A DNA stretch of 64,000 bases from NCBI GenBank assembly GCA_948567375.1, contig OX419759.1, positions 42,695,493 through 42,759,492 of the forward strand, written 5' to 3'. The notes under the pieces are model-generated. The model was not told the DNA's origin and did not search any database. It saw only the letters and a program-made list of their open reading frames with translations. The number at the start of each line of letters is the position of its first letter. The first letter of the stretch is position 1. Of the stretch, positions 63,750 through 64,000 are shown in pieces. The translations under genes were made by a program, and so were the position numbers. This DNA is from Lunularia cruciata. Taxonomy: Eukaryota > Streptophyta > Marchantiopsida > Lunulariales > Lunulariaceae.

Positions 63750-64000
63750 CTGTAGAGCCAAAATTGGTGTCAAACATCGCAATTACTTGAGGAAACGTGG
63801 AGTGAGCACTCCTTTATCTGGTGATTCCAAATAAATCCGCAACAAACTCGTAGTACACGCCTGGGTATCCTAGAATCTACAATTGAGATCTGAGCAGCGT
63901 TACAGTTGGCAGAAGCTCGTGTGAATCACATCTAGTCGCATTCCCATCAATATGCTGTTAAGCTTTAACAACCTACTCTGCCTGGCCTGCTAGACAGGTT
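63750..64000. other. Probable intron of the RGLG gene
   Basis: An exon acceptor (TCTACAG on the minus strand) lies at the 63750 side. Reading further upstream on the minus strand I see no vWA-start exon before the window ends, so this should be intron sequence. Confidence 0.6.

Overview
This looks like a stretch of a land-plant nuclear genome. The evidence is a set of intron-rich genes whose best family matches, from memory, are plant forms: RAD54, a mitochondrial calcium uniporter, RAB2/RABB1, RFC3 and an RGLG-type RING/copine E3 ligase. They sit among plant-type Ty3/gypsy, Ty1/copia, MULE and PIF/Harbinger remnants. Short introns, AT-rich transposon tracts and the transposase families seen here would suit a bryophyte such as a moss, but that assignment is inference.

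Layout. 1-10.5 kb is a transposon graveyard: a decayed chromodomain-type gypsy element (1-5.5 kb), a PIF/Harbinger transposase scrap (about 6.1-6.6 kb, minus), a LINE-like fragment (8.2-9.0 kb), and the LTR, primer-binding site and gag of a copia element that has lost pol (about 9.1-10.4 kb). 11.55-18.10 kb is a complete 21-exon RAD54 gene (plus), reconstructed with every splice junction in frame (995 codons plus stop). 18.1-34.2 kb shows no gene I can support. It holds a striking double perfect hairpin at 26.52-26.59 kb and a second copy of the 8.2-kb LINE-like repeat at 33.4-34.1 kb. A two-exon MCU gene follows at 35.22-36.44 kb (plus). 36.4-46.1 kb is gene-poor with several small tandem repeats. 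46.2-48.4 kb holds foldback sequences and a broken MULE transposase.

50.86-63.75 kb is a compact gene block: RAB2 (minus, 6 exons, 213 aa), RFC3 (plus, 11 exons, 354 aa) and RGLG (minus, 9 exons seen, 5' end outside the window). RAB2 and RFC3 are divergent, and RFC3 and RGLG are convergent. The RAB2/RFC3 intergenic region contains a roughly 270-bp inverted duplication. One arm is the RAB2 5' leader/promoter region and the other faces RFC3. Both arms keep a CCAAT box and a GGCCCA (site II type) motif. Another perfect 18-bp hairpin lies between the convergent RFC3 and RGLG 3' ends.

Functionally, RAD54 (recombination motor) and RFC3 (clamp-loader subunit) serve DNA repair and replication. RAB2 serves ER-Golgi traffic, MCU mitochondrial calcium uptake, and RGLG ubiquitin signalling. 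I see no sign that they form a pathway cluster. I found no convincing wholly new biological system. The most unusual signals are the duplicated inverted promoter, the perfect hairpins, a DxDGDG calcium-loop-like motif inside MCU, and a tandem 20-residue repeat in the gypsy polyprotein.
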